A stretch of 64,000 bases of DNA from Ilex aquifolium (taxonomy: Eukaryota > Streptophyta > Magnoliopsida > Aquifoliales > Aquifoliaceae), in assembly GCA_951799425.1 (NCBI GenBank), contig OX637391.1:52923069-52987068 (forward strand), given 5' to 3'. Shown here one piece after another: positions 42,116-53,254 of the stretch. The notes beneath the pieces are model-generated. The model made no database searches. It was not told where the DNA came from and saw only the letters and a program-made list of their open reading frames with translations. Positions within the stretch are counted from its first letter, which is position 1; the number at the start of each line of letters is the position of its first letter. A program made the translations under genes and the position numbers.

Positions 42116-42516
42116 GTTCCAATGAATTGATTCCTCTATACTTAGAAAAATTCACATTTTTCTTCAACTATTTCTCTCCCAAGTGATTCCCTTCTACTTC
42201 TAAAAATTTCTAAGGCCAAAAATAAGAAAATTATACTTAACTATAAAAAAATAAACACAGTTGCATGTGCACATCAAATTCAAAAATTTTTATTTTTCAA
42301 AATTCAATATGCTTTGTATTATCAAGTAAATGCTCCACCCCCCCACTCAAAAATTTGCATTGTCCTCAATGTATGAATACATAGAGTAAGATCAAATAAG
42401 GGATAGAAAGAACATACCAGATGCGCGTAAAATGTGCTCATGCATCTGTAGAAAAATTAAAGAGAAAACAACATACACTAATATACAACAGTATACACCA
42501 AATGGTTAGAGACAGA

Positions 42517-44979
42517 TTATTCATAGTGGGGATCCATCAATTCGATGGATTCCACTTCCACGATACCCTCCTCCAAGAATGGTTTCAATCTTTGCCCATT
42601 AACTTTAAAAATGTTTCCATTACTTGGGTTTTCAATCTCCACTGTTCCATATGGGAATACTTCCTTAACAACGTATGGACCACTCCATCTAGTCCGAAGC
42701 TTTCCTTTAAAGATGTGAAGCCTAGAATTATAAAGAAGAACTTTCTGTGCAGGTGTAAAGGTTTTACGCACAATATTCTTATCATGAAACACCTTCATGC
42801 GTTCTTTACTGATTCTAGAGTTCTCATATGCTTCATTGCGGATCTCATCAAGCTCATTTAGCTGTAATTTTCGTGCAGGGCCAGCTTGGTCAAAACTAAA
42901 GTTGAACATTTTAATGGCCCAATATGCTTTATGCTCTAATTCCACAGGCAAGTGACAAGCTTTTTCATAAATCAATCTATATGGAGACATACCAATCGGG
43001 GATTTATATGCAGTTCGGTATGCCCATAATGCATCGAGTAGTCGTAACGACCAATCTTTACGATCTGGATTCACCGTTTTTTCCAAAATGTAAGAAATTT
43101 CCCGATTAGCAAGGTCTACTTGACCACTTGTCTGTGGGTGATAGGGAGTTGCAACTTTATGTGTTACACCATATTTTTTCATCAAATTCTCAAAAGGCCT
43201 ATTACAGAAATGCAATCCCCCATCACTGATAATGGCTCTAGGTATACCAAATCTGGACAAAATATTTTCCTTTAAAAATTTCAAAACAACTTTATGATCA
43301 TTTGTCCGACATGGTATAGCTTCAACCCACTTAGAGACATAATCTATTCCCACTAAAATGTACATATACCCAAAAGATGGGGGGAAAGGACCCATGAAAT
43401 CTATTCCCCAACAGTCAAAAATTTCTATAATCAAAATCGGGTTTAGGGGCATCATGTTCCTACGTGTTAATCCCCCTAGTTTTTGACATCGCTCACACAC
43501 TTTACAAAAGTTATGAGCATCCTTAAAAATTGTAGGCCAATAAAAACCACACTGCAAAACTTTCGCAGCGGTCTTTTTCATAGAAAAATGGCCTCCACAG
43601 GCTCCCGCATGACAAAAAGATAGAATGCTACTTACCTCATTATCGGGTACACATCTCCGGATAATCTGATCTGGGCAATATTTGAAAAGATATGGGTCAT
43701 CCCAGAAGAAACTCTTTACCTCGACTAAAAATTTCCTCTTATCCAAAGCAGTCCAAGCCGGTGGCATGTTACCTGTAACAAGAAAATTCACAATGTCAGC
43801 AAACCATGGTAATGAAGAAACTGCCAACAGCTGTTCATCTGGGAAAGTATCTTTGATCGGCACTGTCTCAATGGGCACATCACTCACCAGTCTAGACAAA
43901 TGGTCAGCCACTACATTTTCTACTCCTTTTTTATCTTTAATAGTGATATCAAATTCTTGGAGTAGTAGGATCCACCTCAACAGTCTCGGTTTCGCATCTT
44001 TCTTAGTTAATAAGTATTTGAGAGCTGCATGGTCTGTGAAGATAACAATGGGGAAACCTACTAAGTATGACCTGAATTTGTCTAGTGCGAATACTACAGC
44101 CAGTAACTCTTTTTCTGTGGTAGAATAATTCATCTGTGCACTATTTAAAGTCCTACTGGCATAGTAGATGACATGAGGCTTTTTGTCAATCCTTTGTCCT
44201 AAAACTGCCCCTACAGCATAGTCACTGGCATCACACATGATTTCAAAAGGAAGACTCCAATCTGGGGGTTGCATGATTGGAGCAGTGATAAGCATGCCCT
44301 TTAACTTATCAAAAGCCTCTTGGCATGCATTATCCCACTCAAAAGGTGTGTCTTTCCCTAGGAGACTGCAAAGTGGTCTAGATATGGAACTAAAATCTTT
44401 TATAAATCTCCTATAAAAACCAGCATGACCCAAGAAAGATCTAACATCCTTAAGGGCTTTAGGAATAGGTAAATCAGCGATTAATTCAATTTTGGCCTTA
44501 TCCACCTGAATTCCCTCAGAAGAGACAATGTGACCAAGAACAATTCCCTTTTTAACCATGAAGTGACATTTTTCCCAATTAAGCACAAGGTTCTTTTCTT
44601 CACATCTTATAAGTACCTTCTCCAGATTAGCTAAGCAGTCATTATAAGAATCACCAAAAACAGTAAAATCATCCATAAAGACTTCAAGAAAACGCTCAAC
44701 CATATCACTGAAAATACTAAGCATACACCTTTGAAAGGTCGCAGGTGCATTGCATAGTCCAAAAGGCATCCTTCGATAGGCGAAGGTGCCAAAAGGGCAA
44801 GTAAATGTGGTCTTCTCTTGGTCTTCTAGGGCAATTTCAATTTGGTTATATCCCGAGTAACCATCTAAAAAACAATAGTATAAGTGTGAAGCTACCCTTT
44901 CTAAAATTTGGTCCATAAAAGGCAAAGGGAAGTGATCTTTTCTAGTAACCGCATTAAGTCTCCTGTAGTCTATGCACAT
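42517..44979 (-). CDS. Pol of element B: reverse transcriptase, RNase H, integrase
   Basis: 820 residues. RT: residues 1-~165 with [27 protein letters not shown] and the catalytic FMDD at 101-104. RNase H follows to ~360 ([37 protein letters not shown]). Integrase: zinc-binding HHCC region ([25 protein letters not shown]), first Asp in [10 protein letters not shown], second in ISDGGLHF. At the usual Glu position the sequence reads [11 protein letters not shown], an Asp. It lies in frame with the upstream gag-protease ORF and is separated from it only by the TGA at 44983-44985. The ATG at 44979 is internal to RT and not a natural start. Confidence 0.9.
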   Translation of the reverse strand: MCIDYRRLNAVTRKDHFPLPFMDQILERVASHLYYCFLDGYSGYNQIEIALEDQEKTTFTCPFGTFAYRRMPFGLCNAPATFQRCMLSIFSDMVERFLEVFMDDFTVFGDSYNDCLANLEKVLIRCEEKNLVLNWEKCHFMVKKGIVLGHIVSSEGIQVDKAKIELIADLPIPKALKDVRSFLGHAGFYRRFIKDFSSISRPLCSLLGKDTPFEWDNACQEAFDKLKGMLITAPIMQPPDWSLPFEIMCDASDYAVGAVLGQRIDKKPHVIYYASRTLNSAQMNYSTTEKELLAVVFALDKFRSYLVGFPIVIFTDHAALKYLLTKKDAKPRLLRWILLLQEFDITIKDKKGVENVVADHLSRLVSDVPIETVPIKDTFPDEQLLAVSSLPWFADIVNFLVTGNMPPAWTALDKRKFLVEVKSFFWDDPYLFKYCPDQIIRRCVPDNEVSSILSFCHAGACGGHFSMKKTAAKVLQCGFYWPTIFKDAHNFCKVCERCQKLGGLTRRNMMPLNPILIIEIFDCWGIDFMGPFPPSFGYMYILVGIDYVSKWVEAIPCRTNDHKVVLKFLKENILSRFGIPRAIISDGGLHFCNRPFENLMKKYGVTHKVATPYHPQTSGQVDLANREISYILEKTVNPDRKDWSLRLLDALWAYRTAYKSPIGMSPYRLIYEKACHLPVELEHKAYWAIKMFNFSFDQAGPARKLQLNELDEIRNEAYENSRISKERMKVFHDKNIVRKTFTPAQKVLLYNSRLHIFKGKLRTRWSGPYVVKEVFPYGTVEIENPSNGNIFKVNGQRLKPFLEEGIVEVESIELMDPHYE

Positions 44980-44982
44980 TCT

Positions 44983-47900
44983 TCAACCAGTAACTGTCCT
45001 AGTTGGCACAAGTTCATTATTCTCATTGGCAACTACAGTGACTCCAGATTTCTTAGGAACTACTTGTGTGGGGCTTACCCATTTGCTGTCTGCAATAGGG
45101 TAGATAATTCCTACATCTAACAGTTTCAACACCTCTTTTTTCACAACTTCTTTCATATGTGGATTTAGCCTACGTTGCATCTCCCTAGATGTTTTAGCAT
45201 TATCCTCCAAATAAATTTTGTGGGTGCAAACCAAAGGACTAATTCCTTTTATATCAGCTAAAGTCCAACCAATTGCATTCTTATGTTCCTTAAGAAGATG
45301 TAACAACATACCTTCCTGTGCTGAATTCAATTGAGAGGAAATTATTACCGGATAAGTTTCATCATCTCCTAAAAATGCATACTTCAATTCTACCGGTAAT
45401 TGCTTGAGGTCTAGCTTGGGGGCTTTAACCTTGGATGGTATTGGTGGATCAGTTCTTGGTGGGAGCTCCTCAAATCTCTGTCTCAACTCTCTCATTTCAA
45501 GTACCTGCAAAGAGTTTAATATATCAGTTGAAACAGAAATGTCGGCATTCTTTTCATCTATCTCTAACTCAGAATATTGTTCAAGCAAACATGCTTCAAG
45601 TGGATCAAACAAAGAGGAATCATACATTCTGCTTGGAACAATAGATTCAATCATGTTAACTTCATGCATATCCTCATCAATATTCCCAGGTTGTTTACAC
45701 ACGTTAAAAATGTTGAGCTCTAATGTCATATTCCCAAATGTCAATTTCATCACACCATTCCTGCAATTAATTAGAGCATTTGAAGTTGCTAAGAATGGTC
45801 TGCCTAAAATGACGGGAATTTGAGCACTAGTACTTAATACAGGTTGAGTGTCTAAAATTATGAAATCCACTGGAAAATAGAATTTATCAACCTGTACTAA
45901 AACATCTTCTACTATACCCCTCGGTATCTTCACTGAGCGGTCAGCTAATTGAAGTGTAACCGAAGTGGGTTTTAACTCCCCCAACCCTAATTGCTCATAT
46001 ACTGAATAAGGGAGCAAATTCACACTAGCTCCTAAATCCAGTAATGCTTGTTCAATTCTGTGGTTGCCTATAACACAAGAAATAGTAGGACAACCTGGGT
46101 CTTTATATTTTGGTGGAGTTTTATGTTGTATAATAGAAGATACCTGCTCAGTCAAAAATGCCTTCTTTTGCACATTCAATTTCCTTTTAACAGTGCATAA
46201 CTCTTTCAAAAATTTTGCATAAGAAGGTATTTGTTTAATGGCATCCAACAAGGGAATATTGATTTTCACCTGCTTAAAAATCTCTAACATATCATTATGC
46301 ACAACAGGCCTAGTAGAAGTAAGCAATCTATGTGGGAATGGTGCAGGTGGAACATACTTTTCAGATTCATTATTTTCAGGCAGGCTAATCTTATCATCAC
46401 TCTCCATGGGTTGAGAAATCTTTTCAAAGTCTTGAGTTTTCAAAGGAATGGTTTTATTAATTTCTTTCCCACTGCGGAGTGTAGTGATAGACTTTACATG
46501 CTCGTGGACAGTCTCAGAAGTGCAAGTCTCATTTACAACAAATTGACCCTGTGGGTTCGGTTGTGGTTGTGCTGGAAGTCTACCTTTTTCCTGATGGCAA
46601 GGGTCAATGGTCAATTTAGTGATTGCACTCCTCATATCCTCAATAGCCTGAGTTGTTTGTCTATTGTATGTTCGTTGATCCTGCATGAATTGTGACAACA
46701 CTTCCTCAATGTCTCTTTTTGGGCGTGGAATGTAGGGTGCAACATTTGAAGAGTTTTGTTGGGGTGGTTGTGATGCATGATTGTCATTCCTCCAACTAAA
46801 ATTTGGATGATTCTTCCACCCCGGATTGTATGTGTTCGAGTATGGGTTATTGTAAGGCTTTGAAAAAGTGTTTACAGCATTTGCTTGGTCATACACTTCT
46901 TTTAACGCAGGTAATGATGGACACTCTGTCACAGGATGTCCAGGAATTTCACAGATACTACATAACTCCTCTCCCTGAACTGTGTCAACCTGATTAACCT
47001 TTTTGTACTCCATAGCCTCTAACAGTCTCGTTAAGGTGGCAATCCTAGCTCCTAGGTCATCCTCCTCCCTCAACTGGTATTTACCCCCACTAGATGATGA
47101 TGATTGTGCCATTTTACCCTTAGATGGCTCATGGGATGTAGTATCCCAAGATTGTGCATTCTCGGCTAATTGGTCTAAATAGTCAAAAGCATCATCTGGT
47201 TCCTTATTCATGAAATCCCCATTACACATCATTTCTATAAATTGACGCAATTGTGGGCCTAAACCCTCATAAAAGAAACTTATTATGCGCCAGCTTTCAT
47301 AACCATGATGTGGGCAAGATGCGAGAAGGTCTTTAAATCTTTCCCAACTTTGATAAAAATTTTCAGACTCCTTTTGAGAAAAATTCATTATCTGTCTTTT
47401 CAAAGAATTTGTGCGATGTGTGGGAAAAAATTTCTTTAAAAATTGTTTCTGCATCTCTTGCCATGTCCCTATAGACCTAGATCTCAACGAATATAACCAA
47501 GTTTTAGCTTTTTCCTTTAATGAAAAAGGAAATAACTTCAGCCTGACTATATCCATTGCCACATTCTGATCATGAAACGTAGCACATACATCCCCAAATT
47601 CTCTGATGTGCAAATATGGGTTCTCTTCACCTATACCAAGGAATTTTGGAAGTAGTTGAATCATGCCAGGTTTGAAAACAAAATGAATGGCATTCAATGG
47701 AAAAATGATGCATGACGGTTCAGTGAGAAGTACGGGTTGTAAATATTCACGCAACGTCTTACCCTGATTGACATTCAAATTATCCACATCATTCTCATCA
47801 TGATTGCTCACCCTATCAATATGATCTCCCCGATCGGGAAAATCATTCTGCCTATGTCCATTAGGATTAGCAGCCATTGTGTGCAAGAAGTGATTCGACA

Positions 47901-47985
47901 CAGATAAATCAAATAAATTTCCAAACAGAGTATTTGAATCTTCTCTTGTTAAACGTCCACTTAAATCACGATGCCAAAAGCTCAT
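44983..47985 (-). CDS. Gag-protease and start of RT of Athila element B
   Basis: 1,000 codons. The natural start may be the Met at 47877 (MAANPNGHRQ). The gag core covers ~95-300 (FKPGMIQLLPKFLGIGEENP, KLFPFSLKEKAKTWLYSL, FYEGLGPQLRQFIEMMC), the standard Athila capsid region. A CX2CX4HX4C zinc knuckle (CSICEIPGHPVTEC) follows near 340-355, a Gln/Pro-rich linker, and protease with LLDLGASVNLLPYSVYEQLG near 650. RT begins near 960 (WVSPTQVVPKKSGVTVV). An in-frame TGA at 44983-44985 ends it within RT. Confidence 0.9.
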   Translation of the reverse strand: MSFWHRDLSGRLTREDSNTLFGNLFDLSVSNHFLHTMAANPNGHRQNDFPDRGDHIDRVSNHDENDVDNLNVNQGKTLREYLQPVLLTEPSCIIFPLNAIHFVFKPGMIQLLPKFLGIGEENPYLHIREFGDVCATFHDQNVAMDIVRLKLFPFSLKEKAKTWLYSLRSRSIGTWQEMQKQFLKKFFPTHRTNSLKRQIMNFSQKESENFYQSWERFKDLLASCPHHGYESWRIISFFYEGLGPQLRQFIEMMCNGDFMNKEPDDAFDYLDQLAENAQSWDTTSHEPSKGKMAQSSSSSGGKYQLREEDDLGARIATLTRLLEAMEYKKVNQVDTVQGEELCSICEIPGHPVTECPSLPALKEVYDQANAVNTFSKPYNNPYSNTYNPGWKNHPNFSWRNDNHASQPPQQNSSNVAPYIPRPKRDIEEVLSQFMQDQRTYNRQTTQAIEDMRSAITKLTIDPCHQEKGRLPAQPQPNPQGQFVVNETCTSETVHEHVKSITTLRSGKEINKTIPLKTQDFEKISQPMESDDKISLPENNESEKYVPPAPFPHRLLTSTRPVVHNDMLEIFKQVKINIPLLDAIKQIPSYAKFLKELCTVKRKLNVQKKAFLTEQVSSIIQHKTPPKYKDPGCPTISCVIGNHRIEQALLDLGASVNLLPYSVYEQLGLGELKPTSVTLQLADRSVKIPRGIVEDVLVQVDKFYFPVDFIILDTQPVLSTSAQIPVILGRPFLATSNALINCRNGVMKLTFGNMTLELNIFNVCKQPGNIDEDMHEVNMIESIVPSRMYDSSLFDPLEACLLEQYSELEIDEKNADISVSTDILNSLQVLEMRELRQRFEELPPRTDPPIPSKVKAPKLDLKQLPVELKYAFLGDDETYPVIISSQLNSAQEGMLLHLLKEHKNAIGWTLADIKGISPLVCTHKIYLEDNAKTSREMQRRLNPHMKEVVKKEVLKLLDVGIIYPIADSKWVSPTQVVPKKSGVTVVANENNELVPTRTVTG

Positions 47986-48135
47986 AAAACAAATAAATAA
48001 CCTAAATAAATTCTAAATCAAACTAACAAGAAAAGTAACTTAAATAAACTAAAAATTAGAACGAAGTTACCGGATTTCCGAAGACTCGCAAATACCGCAA
48101 ACCTCAATGATGTAATGGCTCCTTGTCTTTCAAGT

Positions 48136-48153
48136 TCCCCGGCAACGGCGCCA
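48136..48153 (-). promoter_or_regulatory. tRNA-Asp primer-binding site of element B
   Basis: On + the 18 bases TCCCCGGCAACGGCGCCA equal the 3' end of plant cytosolic tRNA-Asp including CCA, so - carries the complementary PBS, 6 bases from the 5' LTR. tRNA-Asp priming is characteristic of Athila elements. Confidence 0.88.
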
Positions 48154-48159
48154 AAAACT

Positions 48160-49243
48160 TGCTTCAACTTTAAAAGTGTAAACCCAAGCGCAGGTTGAGC
48201 AAAGTAATATAATCTCGGAAGTCCGAGGTCGATCCCACGAGGAATTGTAACAAGGAACAATCACACAAACAACAAAAGTAATTTGAACGGAAAAGGATTT
48301 GTTTAGAAAGTTGTTGATTGGAGAAAAGTGATTTTTGGTAATTAAAACAGTAATAAATAAAATACTAGAGCATCAGGTACTCCCTCTCAACTTCATACAA
48401 TAATAGTTAAAGACTCAAAGCTTGACTTGAAAGAGGAATTAAATGTCAGTTAACCCAATTAACAAGTCAAGTGATAAATCCAATGGTTATAATCAAATAA
48501 CTACCAGGAACCTGAATAATCATTCAATCATATTATTCTATGAAATAATGTTAACCCTTCCAACATGGAATAACCAGTGATTTACACGCAGGGAAACTCA
48601 AGCAATCGATGTACGTGGCACAACAACTCAAGAATTTATACAGCATAAACACTTTGCTAAAATATTAGGAATTCAATTAACACAGTTTCATAAATCCTTA
48701 AGTACAAGAGTCAATAAAAATACCGTACTCCGTCGAGAGGTTTTCCCCTAGCCCTAGCTTAGCCTTCTAGCCAGACATGGTAAAGGATTCAGAAAATAGA
48801 CTAAAACAAAGAGAGTAAAAAGATAGATCCCCCTTACAAAGTCCTAGGTTTGTATTTATAAATTACATTCCCCAGAGATTGCATCCCACTAGGACTCAAA
48901 GCTCGGCAGCAGAGGTTTGACACGCGTCCGGACGCGACTCTCTCAACCGTCCGGACGCGCCTTCCAGAATGGTCCTTGCTTCGTTTGTCAACTTTCTGCC
49001 AACCGCGTCCGGACGAGTATACTTCCTCCGTCCGGACGCGTGTTCCAGTGTAATCCTTCCTGAGCTATGCTTCCTTCCTTCTCATAGCTTCACTCCAATT
49101 GTGCACTATTAACCTGCAAAACAACACAACTCATCTTTTATTCTCCTAGCCTTAATCTTCAATTAAATCATCATAAATATCTCACTTTCACAATAAAATG
49201 ATTAATATTACCTCTGACAAATGTAAATATTAGACCTGAATCA
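48160..49243 (-). repeat. 5' LTR of element B
   Basis: 1,084 bp, practically identical to 37729-38812. It carries four palindromes (48923-49040; one has a C-to-A change) and the TATA-like motif at 48854-48864 on -. Confidence 0.95.
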
Positions 49244-49248
49244 CCTCC

Positions 49249-50432
49249 CGCTTATCTTCACGCGTGTCCTTCATCTTTTCTCCTCCTCGAGAGGACTCAC
49301 CTCTATTGGCTCTGGTGACGTCCTCAGCGTTCATATATTTCTATGCCCTCGACAACAGCTCGGGCATGCTGGAGGGCGGCTTCTTGATAACAGAGAACAT
49401 AAAACTGGAGGTTCGTAGGCCGGCGATAAAGGCGGCCAAGGCTACCTTGTCATCTAGCTCCTCAATCTAGAGAGCCTCCTCATTGAAACGAGCGAGGTAG
49501 TCTCTGAGGCTCTCATCCCTGTCCTGCTTGATGGTGAGCAGGTGGGTTACGGGCTTCTGATGCTGGCGTCCCCCAATGAAGTGGGAGATGAAAGATCTGC
49601 TGATTTCTGCGAAGGAATGGATGGAGGAAGGCTTGATTTTCGCAAACCATTGGCGCGCGGACCCCTTCAAAGTGGCAGGAAAGACTCTACACATAATCTC
49701 CTCAGGTACGTTGTGGAGTTGCATGAGAGATTTATATGTGTCCAGATGGTTGAGGGTGTCTTTGGTACCATCAAAGATCTCGATAGTAGGCATCTTGAAC
49801 TTCGATGGCAAGGGATAATTGACTATATCAGCAACAAAGGGTGTATCAGTGCGTCTTACCAGGTAATCTACGGTCTCGGGTGCATGGGCCTTGATGGCGT
49901 TGAGGGCATCACCGAGCTGGTTTTGCACTTCTCTAATCTTCTTGTCCCACTGATTGGGGACATCCTCAGTCGGGTAGTGGTACTGGCTTTCGTGGTCACC
50001 GTATTGGCTTTCTCCATCTTCGTTCTCCTGCGCAGGTACGTGTGGAGGAGGTACATGTGAGCTCCCTGCGTGCTGAGGAGGGATTGCTGGGTGAGGGGCG
50101 CCCTGGTTCGGCCTTGGGGCATTCTGGCGAGGGGTCCCATGGTGAGGGGCTGCCTAGCGCCTAGAAGGGATGAGTTGTTGTTCCTCTTCTATTGGAGGGA
50201 GTGGTACTCCTCCTACAGGGTGAGGGGCGACGCCTCCCTGGGCGAGCATCAACTAAATGATCTGCTGGTTCTGTTTCACTAGCAGCTGCATGGTCTATAA
50301 GAGTTGCTGCCCGGCGACAGGAGTCGCAATAGTTGATGGTTCCGAGGGTCCGAGAGGAGGGGTAGCCTCATCCCGGTTGGCCAGGTGGTTGTCACTCGGT
50401 TGTTGACTCATTGATCTAGTAGTGATTATCAT
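49249..50432 (-). pseudogene. Gag N-terminal part of element A
   Basis: Starts at 50432 with MIITTRSMSQQPSDN, parallel to the gag starts of elements C, D and E. It contains stop codons early (near 50296 and in the Pro/His-rich linker). The conserved core is open at 49467-49928: VDYLVRRTDTPFVADIV, FDGTKDTLNHLDTY, LKGSARQWFAKIKPSS, SHFIGGRQHQKPVTHLL. It is then interrupted by element B. It is nearest to the gag of element E. Confidence 0.85.
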
Positions 50433-50472
50433 GGATTTCGAGAAAGCAGCAAGGTAGCAGAAAACTAGTCGT

Positions 50473-50490
50473 TTCCCACAGACGGCGCCA
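50473..50490 (-). promoter_or_regulatory. Primer-binding site of element A
   Basis: TGGCGCCGTCTGTGGGAA on -, 3 bases inside the 5' LTR. Confidence 0.8.
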
Positions 50491-50662
50491 AACTGATGAT
50501 GCACAAATCGGTATTGTGCAAAATCAACAGTTAAGAATGTGTAAGGGTGCAATCAATAAATAATAATCAGACAATCAATGATAGAACAGTAAACAAAGAG
50601 CCAACATAGAGGTATATAGTGGTTCGATCCGGGTGACCTACTCCACTCTCAGGAACGGCAGC

Positions 50663-53254
50663 TGTAAAACCCGAACACGCATGACCAATATATAATATTT
50701 GTCATAAGTATATTCACACATGACATGCATGCGTAGGATTGACGATTAGTATTTAATTATGAGTAATGAACGATGAATATTTTAATATTTAGGGATAATT
50801 TATAAAAATGATTATAGGGAGAATTGTTTTATTTAAAGTGTGAAAAATTAAATAAGAATGTTGACATGTGATATTCTTTTATTATTTCATGTATATTAGC
50901 GCATGTGAAATTAATCGGGTGACAAGCATGTGACATCAATTTATTGTTATAAAAAAAAAAATAATAATAATAATGAAATAAAATGTATTAGTATATACAA
51001 GAAGTGGTTAAGGGTCCGAGAGACGAATTTAATAGATTGTCAATAATTTGAATATATGTATATACATGTGTATGTATAACTATGTATACAAAAAGAAAAT
51101 ACATACATATAATTGTATATATGTATGTATATAATAAATATGTATATAACATATAATATATTTATAATATATATATATATAATATTGGGTCATGATTATA
51201 GTCTCCACTTAGCAAGACATGCAAGGCATGTCTTGCATGCAAAAAGAAAGAAAAAAAAAAAGTCTTTCCCTTGAACATTTCGGCTAGATCAAGAACCAAA
51301 AGGGAAAAAAAAAAAGAAGAAAACCAAGGGAAGAAGAAGGAAAGAAAGAAAAGAAAAGAGAAGAAAAGAAGAAAAAAAAAATTAAGTGTGGCTACAAGGT
51401 AAGAATTATGCTTCATTTTCTTTCTTCTAAGATGTAGAAATCCTATTTTTTTTTATTTAGGCATTTTGAGTGTTGCATGTGTTTCAAGGATGATATTTTG
51501 TATGTGTTTAGATGTTGTATATTGATGTATGATGTTGGGTATGAGATTTGATTAATGAATGAAGGTTACATCTTGATATTTATGTGGGTGTGTAAATTAA
51601 GTTAGTATTGTTGAAAAAAATTTGAAGTGTGGTGGGTACTTGGAAATGTTGTTAATTGTTCTTGAATTTTCATGAAATTCATGGGTATGAAATTTTCACA
51701 CAATTTTATGATTTTATTGGGAAATTATGTAGATTCAACTATATTTTGGTTACTATAATTTTATGAGAAATGTTTACTTTGGATGTAATGGATTCGAGTA
51801 GGTAATCTTACTCTCTATAAACGAATTATTTTCATATGACTCGAATTGATTATAACTACTAGTTTAATTTGTTTGAGTAATTGATATGGCTAGATGTGGA
51901 TGAGATATTGAATGTGGCATGATTTAATTAAGAAATTTGTTTTGTGTAAACCAATTCGAGTAAAGCGGTATTATTTATTAATACTCGAATGCGATTTTGA
52001 AATAATGGGTGTCAGGTTCAGGGACGAGCACCGTAAAGAACGCTGCTCAAAAAGCTCCGGCAGAGGAGTCATCAACACGATAAATTGTCAGCAAGGTACG
52101 TGTGTACACTAATATTTGGTTTTATCTACATGTAAATATTTATGTTATGCGACTGTCTAGCTTATGAGTTCTATTGTGACTAAATAGCTTAAGTGGTCTA
52201 ATATTTCGATGGAAAATAAGATGTCTTCGTGACAGCTTATAATATTATGGTTTAGTTGTCTGTGTGACAAGTGGAAAGAAAAACCAAATGGTTGAGACGA
52301 TAAAGCGTCGGGGGTCTAAGTGACGTATTTTATTTGCGTAGTGAAGACGTCAAAGAGACGAAAGCGAACTATTAGATTGAGATGTCTACGTGACTAAAAG
52401 TAACTCAAGTGTTCCAGTTTATCCTCGTGACGGAGATAAGTTAAAGCTGATTTCGTCTAAGTGACGGAAGCTAAATTTTTGATGTGATGTGATTTGTTTC
52501 AAAAAAAAAACTAGAATATTGAGAAAATGATACATGTTGTTAAGTTGTCTGAGTGACAATCGTATATCGATATGATGATAGACTTGTGTGGTGTTTTGTT
52601 GCCTGGGTGGCAAGACGGTTATTTCTGTGTGAAACCGTAGCGCAATGAAATAGAATTGCGAGAAAAGTTATGGAATTACGAATATTATTGTGTGGTGTTT
52701 TGTTGCCTGAGTGGCAAGATGGTTATTTCTGTGTGAAATCGTAGCGCAATAAAATAGAGTTTCGAAAAAAGATATGGAAACATGAATATTAAATTCCATA
52801 AATGAGCAAGAACATCACATTATTTTCTTTGTTCTATCTCTGAAATTATTAATGAGAACTCACTGAAAAATTTGCTTGAAAATCTTTTCAGGTAAACGGT
52901 ATACAAACTTGCAGTCCACTGCCGCAGCTAGAAGTCCAGTTAGGAGTGTCGGGAAGGGCTCGTGTCCGTTTCTTTAAAAAAAATAACACTTTTTGGGTTG
53001 TATAAGATGTCAATATTTTGGTTTTGGCATGTAAGTAACACTTGTAAATATTTTTAGGATATGTATATTCTACATGGTAGCCGGCCTATGTGCCGTGCGC
53101 ATATAACTTTTCTTTTTGAAAGAAAAAAATGATCCTAAGATAAATATTTCTAGGATGAGTTTTCTTTAAATGTCAAGTTATAATATTTTATTAATAACGG
53201 GATTGCCTAAATGTTATTTTTATACTAATAGTGTAGTGGGATTGGGGTGTTACA
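50663..53254. mobile_element. 2.6-kb solo LTR inserted in the 5' LTR of element A
   Basis: A 2,592-bp insert bounded by TGTAAAACCC and GGGGTGTTACA (imperfect inverted TGTAA...TTACA ends, common in Ty3/gypsy LTRs). The target duplication is GCAGC (50658-50662, 53255-53259), inside a site that reads CGGCAGCGGTGG in the other LTR. There is no PBS, PPT or coding region, so it is best explained as a solo LTR left after recombination. AT dinucleotide and A/G-rich tracts occupy 51050-51390. Confidence 0.8.
52150..52795. repeat. Short GTGAC-type repeats and a 104-bp tandem duplication within the solo LTR
   Basis: Words such as TCTAAGTGACG, CGTGACAG, GTGTGACAAG and GAGTGACAAT recur roughly every 30-45 bases from 52160 to 52560. 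A unit starting GTGTGGTGTTTTGTTGCCTG at 52586 is repeated at 52690 with a few changes, including GAAA(C/T)CGTAGCGCAAT. Confidence 0.65.

Larger units (their letters stand above)
37729..49243 (-). mobile_element. Athila-type Ty3/gypsy retrotransposon inserted in element A (element B)
   Basis: 11,515 bp with two 1,084-bp LTRs and the target duplication CCTCC (37724-37728, 49244-49248). On -: 5' LTR, tRNA-Asp PBS, gag-pol, internal promoter-like region, env-position ORF, long 3' non-coding region, PPT, 3' LTR. LTRs differ at two positions by eye (CCAAAATGG/CCAGAATGG and GGACGCGTAT/GGACGAGTAT). It is structurally complete, but gag-pol has one in-frame stop and integrase an altered catalytic position. 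Confidence 0.95.

Noticed and set aside
51162..51416. 84-residue F/S-rich frame on -
   Set aside because: It is the reverse of an A/G-rich low-complexity tract within the solo LTR.
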